From Silicimonas sp963779765 (GTDB lineage: Bacteria; Pseudomonadota; Alphaproteobacteria; Rhodobacterales; Rhodobacteraceae), in assembly GCA_963779765.1 (NCBI GenBank), contig CAVZZP010000002.1, forward strand, positions 1,178,001-1,242,000: 64,000 nucleotides of DNA, given 5' to 3'. The position numbers were made by a program, and so were the translations under genes. The notes under the pieces were generated by a model. That model worked only from the letters and a program-made list of their open reading frames with translations, did not search any database and was not told where the DNA came from. Position 1 is the stretch's first letter, and each line of letters begins with the position of its first letter. Positions 38,541 to 48,864 of the stretch are shown in pieces.

Positions 38541-39850
38541 ATGGCGGAAGCAACGTCCGACAGTCGCGCCGCAGTCCTCGTCCTCGGCGGCTACGGCCTG
38601 ATCGGGCTGGCGTGCATGGAGGCGCTTGACCGGGCGGGTTTCCGGGTCGTGGGTGCGGGTCGGTCGGGCAGCGCCGCCGCGGCGACACGCTTCCCCGACT
38701 GGCACATCCTCGATCTGGCGCGCGCTACGCCCCGCGAATGGACCGATCTCCTCGTCGGCGTTGACGTGGTGGTGAACGCGGCAGGCGCGCTTCAGGACGG
38801 CGCGTCGGACGATCTCCGGGCCATCCATGTCGGCATGATCGAGGGACTTCTCTCCGCTCTTGGCACGCGCCGCCTGATCCAGATCAGCGCGGCGGGGGTC
38901 TCCGAGGACGCCTCGACGCACTTCTTCCGCACCAAGGCGCGCGGCGACGCCCTCGTCCGCGCTCACGCCGAGGACTGGGTGATCCTGCGTCCGACGCTGG
39001 TCCTTGCGCGCGAGGCCTGGGGCGGAACGGCACTGTTGCGCGCGACGGCGACCCTGCCCGGCATCCTTCCCATCGTTTTACCCGACAGCGAAGTGCAGAC
39101 CGTCCATGTGGACGACGTCGCGCAGGCGGTGGTCGAGGCGGCGCAAGGCCGCATCGCATCGGGCACCACCGCCGACCTCACCGGACGCGATGCCCACAGC
39201 CTGCCCGAACTCACGCGTCGGATCAGAACCTGGCTCGGGCTTCCGAAGGCCCGCGAGGTGCCCGTTCCCTACGCCCTCCTCGCGACCTCGGCGCAGGTGG
39301 CTGACGCGCTTGGACACCTGGGATGGCGCTCGCCCATGCGGACCACCGCGCTCGCGGCGCTCCGAGCGACGGCGTTCGAGGCGATCCCTCGGCCTGGGAG
39401 GTGGCGGGCGGCACGCCCTGCCGCACCCTCGACCAGACGCTTGCCGACATCGCGCCCACCCGCGCCGACCGGATGGCCGCGCGCATGTTCTTCGCACTTC
39501 CGCTGTCCATCGCCACGCTCTCGGCCTTCTGGATCCTCTCCGGCGTCATCGGCCTCGTCCGCGCGCCGCAGGCCGTCGACGTCCTCGACGGCAGCCCAAT
39601 GCCTCAAATCCTTCGCGACCTGTCGGTCCTTGGCGGCGGGATCGTGGACATAGCACTCGGCGCGGCCATCATGTGGAAGCCTTGGGCGCGCCGCGCCGCA
39701 CTCGGCATGGTCGTCGTCTCGGCCCTCTACCTCGCCGGCAGCGTCGCGCTCGCGCCGCACCTCTGGGCCGACCCGCTCGGTCCGATGCTGAAGGTCATCC
39801 CCGGCGCGGTTCTCGCCCTCCTCGTCTGGCTGATGCTGGAGGAGAGGTGA
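38541..39850 (+). CDS. SDR (NAD-dependent epimerase-like) protein fused to a DoxX-like membrane domain (one-base frameshift)
   Basis: Adding one base near 39380 gives one protein of 436 residues. Residues ~8-280 form an extended-SDR/NmrA-like domain: VLVLGGYGLIGLACMEAL as nucleotide-binding loop, HILDLARATP, LRPTLVLAREAWGG, and a C-terminal substrate region. From ~310 on the frame 39387-39850 gives a four-helix membrane domain of the DoxX-like family (FFALPLSIATLSAFWILSGVIGL, ILRDLSVLGGGIVDIALG, LGMVVVSALYLAGS). The junction reads ALRATAFE / GDPSAWEVAGG once a G is restored. This SDR-DoxX architecture is known in proteobacteria; its function is unknown. The next gene starts inside its stop codon (GTGA), showing translational coupling. 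Confidence 0.85.
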
Positions 39851-40314
39851 CCTACCAGATCGTCCTCTATCTCCACGTCATCGGCGCGACCGTGCTTCTG
39901 GGCACCGGCGCGGGCATCGCCTTCTTCATGGTCATGTCGCACCGCTCGCAGGATCCCCGCCTGATCGCGCATGTGGCAGGCATCGTCGTCCTCGCCGACG
40001 CGCTCTTCACCGCGACGGCCGCCATCGCGCAGCCCGTCACGGGATACATCCTCGCCCGCCTCGCCGGCTGGCCGCTGACCGAGGGCTGGGTGGCGTGGTC
40101 GCTTGCGCTCTATGTCGTCACGGGCGCGTTCTGGCTTCCTGTCGTGTGGATGCAGTCCCGGATGCGACGCCTCGCCGAAGGCGCGCGGGATCGGGGCGAG
40201 CCGCTGCCCCCGGCCTATCACCGCCTCTTCCGCCTGTGGTTCGCCTTCGGCTTTCCGGCCTTTGCGGCCGTGCTGGCGATTCTCTGGCTGATGCTCGCCA
40301 AGCCGTCCTTCTGA
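39847..40314 (+). CDS. DUF2269 family integral membrane protein
   Basis: The protein has 155 residues and begins with GTG at 39847, overlapping the SDR fusion stop (GGTGA). Four transmembrane segments are clear (IVLYLHVIGATVLLGTGAGIAFF, GIVVLADALFTATAAIAQPV, AWSLALYVVTGAFWLPVVWM, LWFAFGFPAFAAVLAILWLML). The DUF2269 signature around LHVIGAT and the conserved HR in VMSHRSQD are present. Function is unknown, though coupling to the upstream SDR/DoxX-like membrane protein suggests they act together in the inner membrane. A GC-rich hairpin at 40321-40350 follows. Confidence 0.9.
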   Translation: MTYQIVLYLHVIGATVLLGTGAGIAFFMVMSHRSQDPRLIAHVAGIVVLADALFTATAAIAQPVTGYILARLAGWPLTEGWVAWSLALYVVTGAFWLPVVWMQSRMRRLAEGARDRGEPLPPAYHRLFRLWFAFGFPAFAAVLAILWLMLAKPSF

Positions 40315-40320
40315 ATCGCG

Positions 40321-40350
40321 ACCGCCGGCCCCAGTGAGGGGACCGGCGGT
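40321..40350. terminator. Hairpin between DUF2269 gene and degP-like gene, probable bidirectional terminator
   Basis: A 12-bp stem with one bulged A (ACCGCCGG-CCCC, loop AGTGA, GGGG-A-CCGGCGGT) occupies most of the 62-bp gap between two convergent genes. Confidence 0.7.
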
Positions 40351-40376
40351 TCGAGAGCATGCCTGGTTTGGGGGGG

Positions 40377-41855
<1,479 letters not shown>

Positions 41856-42064
41856 GCGTTCCTCCATTCTGCTCGGTGTGCGGTCCGGGCGACCGCGGCA
41901 ATATTGCGCACTCTTCGACCAGATAGGTACGACTGACAATGCAACAAGCGCTCGCAGTCCTTCACCTCGGTGTGACCGACGGAAATGTCCTAGCACGGAT
42001 GGCCTTCGCCTGGATACGGCTGTAGCGCAGGCCGCCCTCGCGATGCGGGAACCTGCCGAACCCG

Positions 42065-42388
42065 CTAGCGGTTCAGACAGGACGCTCCCGAAATGCGCGA
42101 CCGATCACTGTCTGTGTTTCGCCTGCGACCCGACAACTCTGGCGCGACATCTACAACCTGACCGATGCCTTCGATCCGGCTCGCGATTTCGCATGCCTCT
42201 TTGTCGACGGCGACACCTTCGCCGACTCGGGGCGCGAGGAGACGGACATCTCGAACGAGAAGACCGGACTCGTCGCTGGCTCCGGCGGTCCGTCCACCTC
42301 GAACTACTTCGAAGCCCACCAGGCGGTGATCCAGAAAGGTGGTGCCGGCCAACCTCCGCTTCTGGCGATTGTCACCGAACCGGCTCAC
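42065..42388 (-). CDS. Small hypothetical protein translationally coupled to the chemoreceptor
   Basis: The frame gives 107 residues from GTG at 42388, whose GTGA overlaps the stop of the upstream chemoreceptor gene (TGA at 42387-42385). That overlap is the main reason to believe it is a gene. The sequence has hydrophilic strands and helices (LVGFEVVRGGR, SGLLVRDVRLLAPRVGEGVAVDKEACEIASRIEGIG), no signal peptide and no membrane segment. I do not recognise a family. It could be a CheW-, STAS- or PilZ-sized partner of the receptor; it may also be longer if an indel lies nearby, given the number of frameshifts in the window. Confidence 0.5.
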   Translation of the reverse strand: MSRFGDNRQKRRLAGTTFLDHRLVGFEVVRGGRTAGASDESGLLVRDVRLLAPRVGEGVAVDKEACEIASRIEGIGQVVDVAPELSGRRRNTDSDRSRISGASCLNR

Positions 42389-44424
42389 GCCACCCGCCTT
42401 GCCTCGTCGTCGCCGGGGCGGGCGATGCTGAAGTAGCTGACCTCGCGGTTCATCTCGGTGACCGACGACCGAAGGCTCTGGGCCGATGCATTCGTTTCCT
42501 CGGCCATCGAGGCGTTGTGCTGCACGGCGCGATCGAGATCGTCTATGGCGGTGTTCAGCTCCGAAAGACCGGTCGCCTGTTCCTGAGCCGAATGCGAAAT
42601 CTGCGAAATGCTGTCGTGGATCGACATCATCATCGTGTTGATCTTGTCGAGAGCCTCGCCCGTCTGGCCGACCAGCTTGACCCCTGCGTCGACCTGCTTC
42701 TCGGAGGTGGTGATGAGGCCCGCGATTTCCTTCGCGGCTTCGGAAGAGCGTTGCGCCAGCGCACGCACCTCCGAGGCGACCACGGCAAAGCCGCGTCCCG
42801 CGTCGCCCGCGCGCGCCGCCTCGACGCCCGCGTTCAGCGCAAGAAGATTGGTCTGGAACGCGATGTCGTCGATCACGCTGGTGATCGACGAGATTTTCCT
42901 CGACGATTCGGCGATGGCGTCTACGGCGCGCACGGTCGCGCCGACGATCTTCGACGATTCCTCGGTGTCGCGGCGGGCCTCCGAAGCCTGCACGTTGGCC
43001 TTCGCGGCCTCAGCGGCGGCGCTCTTGACCGAAGTCGAGAGTTGTTCGAGCGCGGCGGCGCTCTCCTCCAGCGTCGCGGCCTGCTGTTCGGTCCGGCGTG
43101 CCAGTTCGTCGGTGGCCTGATCGATGACGTTGGTTTCCTCGTCGATGCGGCGCGACCGTTCGATCACGCCCATCATGACGTCCTGCAACCGTTCTACCGA
43201 CGCGTTGAAGTCTGTCCGCACGCCGTCCATCTCGCGAAGGTCGGTGGTCAGGCGCACCGAAAGGTCGCCCGCCGACAGCCTGTGCAGCCCTTCCTTCAGC
43301 GTGGTCGACAGAAGCTGCGAGACGGTCGTGTCGACGGCATACTTGACGACCTTCGCGACCCGCCCGGAAGCGTCTCGGATCGGGTTGTAGCTGGCGCGGA
43401 TGAAGACCTGGCGTCCGTTCTTGCCCATGCGTTCGAAGTCGCCGCTTATCTGCTCGCCTGCCGCAAGTCGCGTCCAGAAGGTCTGATAGTCGGCGCTGCC
43501 GACCTGATCTGGCGGCACGAACATGCTGTGGTGGCGGCCGACGATTTCGGCCTCGTCGTAGCCAAGCGCGTCGCAGAAGTTGGCGTTCGCACGCAGCACC
43601 TTTCCGTCGGGCGCGAACTCGATCACGGCCTGAACCTTCTGGATCGCCTCGATCTGGCTTTTCGCGTCGGCCGCGACGTTCTTCGCCTCTGTCACCTCGA
43701 AGCCGTACTTCACCACCTTGAACGGGCGCCCCTCGGCGTCGCGAAGGGTTTCGTAGGTCGCGCGAAGCCAGATCGGCTCGCCGGCCTTGTTCACCCGCAT
43801 GACCTCGCCGTTCTCGGAACTTCCACCTTTCGCCAGCCGCTGCCAGAAGGCGGCGTAGTCCGGTCCGTCAGCCTGCCCCGCCGGCATGAAGATGCGGTGG
43901 TGCTTGCCCAGGATCTCGTCGAGAACGTAGCCGGTGGCGGCCAGAAACAGCGGGTTCGCGTCAAGAATCTTGCCGGTGAGATCGAACTCGATCGTCGCCA
44001 TCGAGGACTTGACCGCATCGGTGTGGCCACGGTTGTCACGTCGGCGCAGATGAAATTCGGTGATATCCCGCGCGAGGATCAGGATCTGACCGCCGCCCAC
44101 GGCAAGGTACGAGACGTCAAGCCAGACCTCGTCGCCGGCCTTGTTCAGGCGCGGACAGATCAGGCTGACGTCGCGGCCGGCCGCGATCTCGGGCATCAGC
44201 TTGTCGGTGAACCAACCGTGATCCTTCTGGCGTACGATCCGCAGGTAGCGTTGCCCCAGGATTTCCTCGGCCGTGTACCCCAGCGCGTTGGCATAGAGGC
44301 TGTTCACCTCGACGAACCGACCTTCGGCATCGAGGCGCGCGACAAGCTGCGAACGGCGAATGACGTCGAGCTCGGAAGGGCGAGGCGAGGCGCCCTCGGG
44401 CTTCTTCTTCAAAAACGGGAACAT
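42385..44424 (-). CDS. Soluble methyl-accepting chemotaxis protein with three PAS domains
   Basis: The protein has 679 residues from the ATG at 44424, with no transmembrane segment. Three PAS domains can be followed: ~15-120 (RLDAEGRFVEVNSLYANALGY), ~135-250 (FDLTGKILDANPLFLAATGY) and ~260-375 (FAPDGKVLRANANFCDALGY), each ending in a PAC segment such as VVKYGFEVTEAK. A HAMP-like region follows (LSAGDLSVRL), then the signalling domain with the hairpin tip IDDIAFQTNLLALNAGVEAARAGDAGRGFAVVASEVR. It should sense an intracellular signal, possibly redox through flavin or haem in PAS. No cheA or cheW is adjacent. A small gene overlaps its end. Confidence 0.93.
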   Translation of the reverse strand: MFPFLKKKPEGASPRPSELDVIRRSQLVARLDAEGRFVEVNSLYANALGYTAEEILGQRYLRIVRQKDHGWFTDKLMPEIAAGRDVSLICPRLNKAGDEVWLDVSYLAVGGGQILILARDITEFHLRRRDNRGHTDAVKSSMATIEFDLTGKILDANPLFLAATGYVLDEILGKHHRIFMPAGQADGPDYAAFWQRLAKGGSSENGEVMRVNKAGEPIWLRATYETLRDAEGRPFKVVKYGFEVTEAKNVAADAKSQIEAIQKVQAVIEFAPDGKVLRANANFCDALGYDEAEIVGRHHSMFVPPDQVGSADYQTFWTRLAAGEQISGDFERMGKNGRQVFIRASYNPIRDASGRVAKVVKYAVDTTVSQLLSTTLKEGLHRLSAGDLSVRLTTDLREMDGVRTDFNASVERLQDVMMGVIERSRRIDEETNVIDQATDELARRTEQQAATLEESAAALEQLSTSVKSAAAEAAKANVQASEARRDTEESSKIVGATVRAVDAIAESSRKISSITSVIDDIAFQTNLLALNAGVEAARAGDAGRGFAVVASEVRALAQRSSEAAKEIAGLITTSEKQVDAGVKLVGQTGEALDKINTMMMSIHDSISQISHSAQEQATGLSELNTAIDDLDRAVQHNASMAEETNASAQSLRSSVTEMNREVSYFSIARPGDDEARRVA

Positions 44425-44507
44425 CGGATCACTCGGGCTGGGGACGGTCACGCCCTCATAACCGCGACGTCTTACCCGAAGGTTGCCAGCGTCCGTCGAA
44501 ATGAAAT

Positions 44508-44531
44508 GGGGCGCTCCCGAAGGAACGCCCC
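44508..44531 (-). terminator. Terminator downstream of glnA
   Basis: On the minus strand GGGGCGTTCC and GGAGCGCCCC pair over 10 bp (one G-T wobble) around loop TTCG, followed by ATTTCATTT. It lies 26 bp past the glnA stop codon and ends the glnBA transcript. Confidence 0.8.
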
Positions 44532-44556
44532 GTCGCACCTTGCCGAGAGGGAAGGC

Positions 44557-45963
44557 TCAGCAGCTGTAGTACATCTTGAACTCGATCGGGTGAGGTGTGT
44601 GCTCGAAGGCATAGATCTCTTCCCACTTGAGATCCATGTAGCCCTCGATCTGGTCGCGCGTGAACACGTCGCCCTGAAGCAGGAAGTCCATGTCGGCCTC
44701 GAGCTCGCCCAGCGCCTCTCTCAGGCTGGCGCAGACGGTCGGGATGCCCTCCAGCTCTTCCGGCGGCAGGTCGTAGAGGTCCTTGTCCATCGCCTCGCCG
44801 GGGTCGATCTTGTTCTTGATGCCGTCGAGACCGGCCATCAGAAGTGCCGAGAACGCCAGGTACGGGTTCGCCGACGGATCGGGGAAACGGGCCTCGATAC
44901 GCTTTGCCTTCGGGCTTTCGGCCCACGGGATCCGGACGCAGCCCGACCGGTTGCGGGCGGAATAGGCGCGCAGGACGGGGGCCTCGAAGCCGGGAATCAG
45001 ACGCTTGTAGCTGTTGGTCGACGGGTTCGTGAAGGCGTTCAGGGCCTTGGCGTGCTTCAGGATGCCGCCGATATAGTACAGCGCCTCCTGGGACAGATCG
45101 GCGTACTTGTCGCCCGCGAAAAGCGGCTTGCCGTCCTTCCAGATCGACATGTTGACGTGCATGCCCGTCCCGTTGTCGCCCGCGATCGGCTTCGGCATGA
45201 AGGTCGCCGTCTTGCCGTAGGCGTGCGCCACCTGGTGGATGACGTACTTGTACTTCTGGATCTCGTCGGCCTGGTGGGTCAGCGTCCCGAAGATCAGCCC
45301 CAGCTCGTGCTGGCACGAGGCGACCTCGTGGTGGTGCTTGTCGACCTTCATGCCCATGCGCTTCATGGTCGACAGCATCTCGGACCGCAGGTCCTGGGCG
45401 TCGTCGATCGGCGGGACGGGGAAGTAGCCGCCCTTCACGCCGGGACGGTGGCCCATGTTGCCCATCTCGTAGTCGGTGTCGGTGTTCCAGGCCGCGTCGA
45501 TCGCGTCGACCTCGTAGGACACCTTGTTCATCGACACCTTGAACCGGACGTCGTCGAAGATGAAGAACTCGGCCTCGGGGCCCATGTAGGCGGTATCGCC
45601 GATGCCGCTGGACTTCAGGTAGGCTTCCGCAAGCTGCGCAGTGCCGCGCGGGTCGCGGTTATAGGGCTCTCCGGTGTCGGGTTCGACGACGGTGCAGTGG
45701 ATCGCCAGCGTCTTCTCGGCGAAGAACGGGTCCATGTAGGCCGAGGTCGCGTCGGGCATCAGCTTCATGTCGGACTGGTCGATCGACTTCCAGCCGGCGA
45801 TGGACGAGCCGTCGAACATGAACCCGTCGTCCATGAAATCGGCGTCGACCTGATCGGCCATGACGGTCACGTGCTGCAACTTGCCGCGCGGATCTGTGAA
45901 GCGGATGTCGACGTATTCGACGTCCTCGTCCTTGATCGTCTTCAAGACGTCCTTGTTGCTCAT
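44557..45963 (-). CDS. glnA: Type I glutamine synthetase
   Basis: The protein has 468 residues, the standard GSI length. It makes glutamine from glutamate, ammonia and ATP. Conserved parts include VEYVDIRFTDPRGKLQHV at the start, FMFDGSSIAGWK, AYMDPFF, EAEFFIFDDV, the KHHHEVASCQHE ATP/metal region, NPSTNSYKRL, and the adenylylation site in MDKDLYDLPPEE (Tyr). It ends in EFKMYYSC. It is the second gene of a glnB-glnA operon, with 37 bp between. Regulation by NtrC is expected from the family, but no clear sigma-54 site was found. Confidence 0.98.
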   Translation of the reverse strand: MSNKDVLKTIKDEDVEYVDIRFTDPRGKLQHVTVMADQVDADFMDDGFMFDGSSIAGWKSIDQSDMKLMPDATSAYMDPFFAEKTLAIHCTVVEPDTGEPYNRDPRGTAQLAEAYLKSSGIGDTAYMGPEAEFFIFDDVRFKVSMNKVSYEVDAIDAAWNTDTDYEMGNMGHRPGVKGGYFPVPPIDDAQDLRSEMLSTMKRMGMKVDKHHHEVASCQHELGLIFGTLTHQADEIQKYKYVIHQVAHAYGKTATFMPKPIAGDNGTGMHVNMSIWKDGKPLFAGDKYADLSQEALYYIGGILKHAKALNAFTNPSTNSYKRLIPGFEAPVLRAYSARNRSGCVRIPWAESPKAKRIEARFPDPSANPYLAFSALLMAGLDGIKNKIDPGEAMDKDLYDLPPEELEGIPTVCASLREALGELEADMDFLLQGDVFTRDQIEGYMDLKWEEIYAFEHTPHPIEFKMYYSC

Positions 45964-46000
45964 GAGAGAGACCCTTCCCTTTCGTGGTCTTGGTATGTGT

Positions 46001-46339
46001 TCAAAGCGCGTCCGTGCCGGATTCGCCGGTGCGGATGCGGATGGCCTGGCTGACGTCCGAGACGAAGATCTTGCCGTCGCCGATCTTGTCCGTCTTGGCC
46101 GCCGCGATGATCGCCTCGATGGCAGGCTCGACCTGCTCGTCGGGCAGGACGACCTCGATCTTCACCTTGGGCAGGAAGTCGACGACGTATTCCGCGCCGC
46201 GATACAGTTCGGTGTGGCCCTTCTGACGTCCGAAGCCCTTGACCTCCAGGACGGACAGACCCTGAACGCCGATGTCCTGCAGCGCCTCCTTCACCTCGTC
46301 CAGCTTGAACGGCTTGATGATGGCCTCGACTTTCTTCAT
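46001..46339 (-). CDS. glnB: Nitrogen regulatory protein P-II
   Basis: The protein has 112 residues: KKVEAIIKPFKLDEVKEAL at the start and the T-loop with Tyr51 (YRGAEYVVDF) as the uridylylation site. C-terminal GDGKIFVSDVSQAIRIRTGE binds ATP and 2-oxoglutarate. PII signals nitrogen status to glutamine synthetase adenylyltransferase and the NtrB kinase. ATG 46339 is chosen as it has the usual family start; in-frame codons further upstream to 46453 are leader sequence. It is followed by glnA, an arrangement conserved in alphaproteobacteria. Confidence 0.98.
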   Translation of the reverse strand: MKKVEAIIKPFKLDEVKEALQDIGVQGLSVLEVKGFGRQKGHTELYRGAEYVVDFLPKVKIEVVLPDEQVEPAIEAIIAAAKTDKIGDGKIFVSDVSQAIRIRTGESGTDAL

Positions 46340-46498
46340 GGCACCGACTCCCTTGGGGCGTTTCCGGCGTGAGACCACGCGCCGCGCGCGGTCACAATCG
46401 GTGCGGGCGGGGGCACCGACGGCCGGAGTCCGGTTTCCCCGGCCATTGCACAAAAAACAGGCATCACGCCCGAAGATGCGGCGAAATTGAAACGGCTG

Positions 46499-46891
46499 TC
46501 AAACGATGCAGTCGGGCCATGCCTGGCGGAAGCCGTCAAGGCTCGCCGCGACCAGCGCATCGAAGGCCCCTTGGGCATCCGCGCCGCCCGCGACGAAGGG
46601 CTTCTGGCGAAAGCCCGGCGGCCAATCCAGCCGCACCACGGCGCGCATTCCCTTGCCGCCACCGCTCGCGTTTCCGTAGTCCAGGTCGAGGACCGAGAAC
46701 TGCCCGCCGCAGCCCGGCGTAAGATGCCCGTTCAGCGCCGCGCCCAGCTTCTCCATCAGGTCGGGAAACTTCGGAGGCGGCTTTTCCTTCTTGCGCCGGC
46801 GCTTCTTGTCCTTCGCCTGCGCGAAGACGGCCGAGGGCGCAATCAGGCTCGCCGCGAGAAGGGCGCCGGTCTGGCGTCGTGTCAGTTTCAT
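46499..46891 (-). CDS. Small secreted hypothetical protein
   Basis: The protein has 130 residues. The start is an Arg-containing signal peptide (KLTRRQTGALLAASLIAPSAVFAQA), which may be of Tat type. It is followed by a strongly basic stretch (KDKKRRRKKEKPPPK). The rest (GCGGQFSVLDLDYGN, AVVRLDWPPGFRQKPF, AFDALVAASLDGFRQAWPDC) is a compact domain with two Cys that could form a disulfide. I do not recognise the family. It lies on the same strand as glnB, 159 bp upstream of it, and is divergent from nnr. Confidence 0.7.
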   Translation of the reverse strand: MKLTRRQTGALLAASLIAPSAVFAQAKDKKRRRKKEKPPPKFPDLMEKLGAALNGHLTPGCGGQFSVLDLDYGNASGGGKGMRAVVRLDWPPGFRQKPFVAGGADAQGAFDALVAASLDGFRQAWPDCIV

Positions 46892-46967
46892 GTGGGCCAG
46901 TCTGGACCGCCAGCCGCGCGGAGTCCACGCTTGCCAGGCGACCCGCGATTGCCCAGAACCTGTGAGC

Positions 46968-48583
46968 ATGACCGAACTCCTGACCGCCGCGCAGATGCGC
47001 GCCATCGAACAGGCCGCCATCGCTTCCGGCGAGGTGACCGGACTCGAATTGATGGAGCGCGCCGGTCGCGGCGTCGTCGAGGCGATCTTCGAGGAATGGC
47101 CGGAGCTTGCGACGACCTCGCACAAGGCCGTGGTGCTCTGCGGACCGGGCAACAACGGCGGCGACGGCTTCGTCGTGGCGCGGTTGTTGAAGGAGTGGGG
47201 CTGGGAGGTGGAGGTCTTCCTCTACGGCGACCCCGAGAAGCTGCCGCCGGATGCGAGGGTGAATTATGAGCGGTGGGGGGAGTTGGGAAACGAAGGCCAG
47301 ACTTCGCTTCGCTACGAGGCACATTGCACACCGACTTCGTGGTTGACGCACTTTTCGGGACTGGACTCACGCGACCTTTTGACGGACGATCTTTATGAAG
47401 TCGTCGACGGCCAACTGGACAGCCTTGTCCTGTAAGGAGTCTCGAGCGCATTGTCGCGATCGACGTCGCCATCCGGCATGTGTGCCGACAGTGGTCGAGC
47501 GCTTGACACGGAGAAACCGCGAGCGCTGCCAGTCGTTTCTGCCGACCTACTGTGACCTTCCACTGGCCAAAAGTTGGCCACTGTACTGGGAACGGTCCAA
47601 GCTATTGCGGGAAAATCTCCTGCAAAAGCGTGGGCCTTTCTCATATGCGTGCGACAGAACGCCTGAATGCAGGTGAAGTTGTTGAGTGGCCACCGTCTGA
47701 TCGCGTCATTCTTCTTGAGCCGTCGGATCAGGTGGAGTTCGACCTTGGGCGGGTCTCGAAGGATTTCGAGGACCACAAATACACCCACGGCCACGCCCTC
47801 ATCCTCTCCGGAGGCCCCGGCAAGACCGGCGCCGCCCGCCTCGCCGCTCGCGGCGCTCTGCGCATCGGCGCGGGCCTCGTCACCGTCGGCTGCCCGCAGA
47901 CCGCACTTTGGGAGGTCGCCTCGCAGGTCACCGCCATCATGTGCCGCCCGCTCGACGGCGCCCCTGGCCTGACCGAAGCGCTCGAGGACGAACGCCTCAC
48001 CGCGCTCTGCCTCGGCCCCGGCCTCGGCCTCGGCGCCGACACCCAGGCCCTCGTCCTGGCGGCACTGAAGGCCAAACGAAACACCGTCCTCGACGCCGAC
48101 GCCCTCACCCGCTTCGAGCGGAACCCGCAGGTCCTCTTCGACGCGCTCCACACAAATTGCGTCCTCACCCCCCACGCCGGCGAGTTCAAACGCCTCTTCC
48201 CCGACATCGCCGAGAAACTCGACGCCCCCGCGACGACAGGCCCCGCCTACTCCAAGGTCGATGCCACCCGCGAGGCGGCGAAACGCGCCGGCTGTACCAT
48301 CCTCTTCAAAGGCCCCGACACCGTCATCGCCCATCCCTCCGGGCAATGTTCCATCAACTCCAGCGCCTACGACCGCGCCGCCCCCTGGCTCGCCACCGCA
48401 GGCGCGGGCGACGTGCTGTCGGGCATGATCACCGGCCTCCTCGCTCGCGGCCTGCACCCAATGCACGCCGCCGAAACCGCCGCCTGGCTCCACACCGAAT
48501 GCGCGCTTTCCTTCGGCCCCGGCCTCATCGCCGAGGACATCCCCGAGGAACTGCCGAAGGTCTTCCGCGCCCTCGGCCTCTGA
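46968..48583 (+). pseudogene. nnr: Bifunctional NAD(P)H-hydrate epimerase / ADP-dependent dehydratase, interrupted by several frameshifts
   Basis: The N-terminal epimerase half starts at ATG 46968 (LLTAAQMRAIEQAAI, VLCGPGNNGGDGFVVARLL). The C-terminal dehydratase half is intact from ~47550 (HALILSGGPGKTGAARLAARGA, CLGPGLGLGAD, VLDADALTRF, LTPHAGEF, TAGAGDVLSGMITGLLARG). Between 47330 and 47550 the protein can be followed only by switching frames about five times: DFVVDALFGTGLTRPF, DDLYEVVDGQLDSL, ERIVAIDV, PSGMCADSGRALDTEKPRAL, VTFHWPKVGHCTG. The enzyme repairs damaged NAD(P)H. This stretch (about 47230-47760) also has visibly lower GC than its flanks. Because each segment is still conserved, consensus error is as likely as decay. 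nnr next to glnB-glnA is common in this group. Confidence 0.88.
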
Positions 48584-48706
48584 TCAGCGCCGCGCCGCGA
48601 TCTCGGTCGGCGCACCGCTCCAAAGCGTCGTGCTGTCCGCCACGGCCAGCACCGACGCCAGCGCCAGCGCCGCCATTCCAGCGAGTGTCAGGGTCGTCCG
48701 TGCCAT
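48584..48706 (-). CDS. Possible small exported peptide (40 residues)
   Basis: ATG 48706 is preceded by GAGG at good spacing. The peptide is almost entirely a signal-like sequence (RTTLTLAGMAALALASVLAVAD) with a short tail (STTLWSGAPTEIAARR). Its stop abuts the nnr stop on the other strand. Tiny exported peptides of this kind are common in Rhodobacterales but are rarely proven; it could also be chance in GC-rich sequence. Confidence 0.42.
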   Translation of the reverse strand: MARTTLTLAGMAALALASVLAVADSTTLWSGAPTEIAARR

Positions 48707-48864
48707 GCCGCACCTCTTTTCCGATTGCCCGACTGATACGCACCGTGCCGCCCCTTCCGTCGCGCCAAGCTGTCGCACCTCCCGGAAGCCACGGAAAATC
48801 AAGAAAAGGTTGATGAACTGGTCCGTTCGGCTAGGTTCAGCGGAACGACACCGGGGGAAAGCAA

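Noticed and set aside
46340..46498. Sigma-54/NtrC site upstream of glnB
   Set aside because: I looked for TGGCA-N7-TTGC and TGCAC-type elements on the minus strand and found only partial matches.
47330..47550. Programmed frameshifting in nnr
   Set aside because: About five shifts in both directions within 220 bp, without slippery heptamers or a stimulatory stem, are not consistent with programmed recoding.
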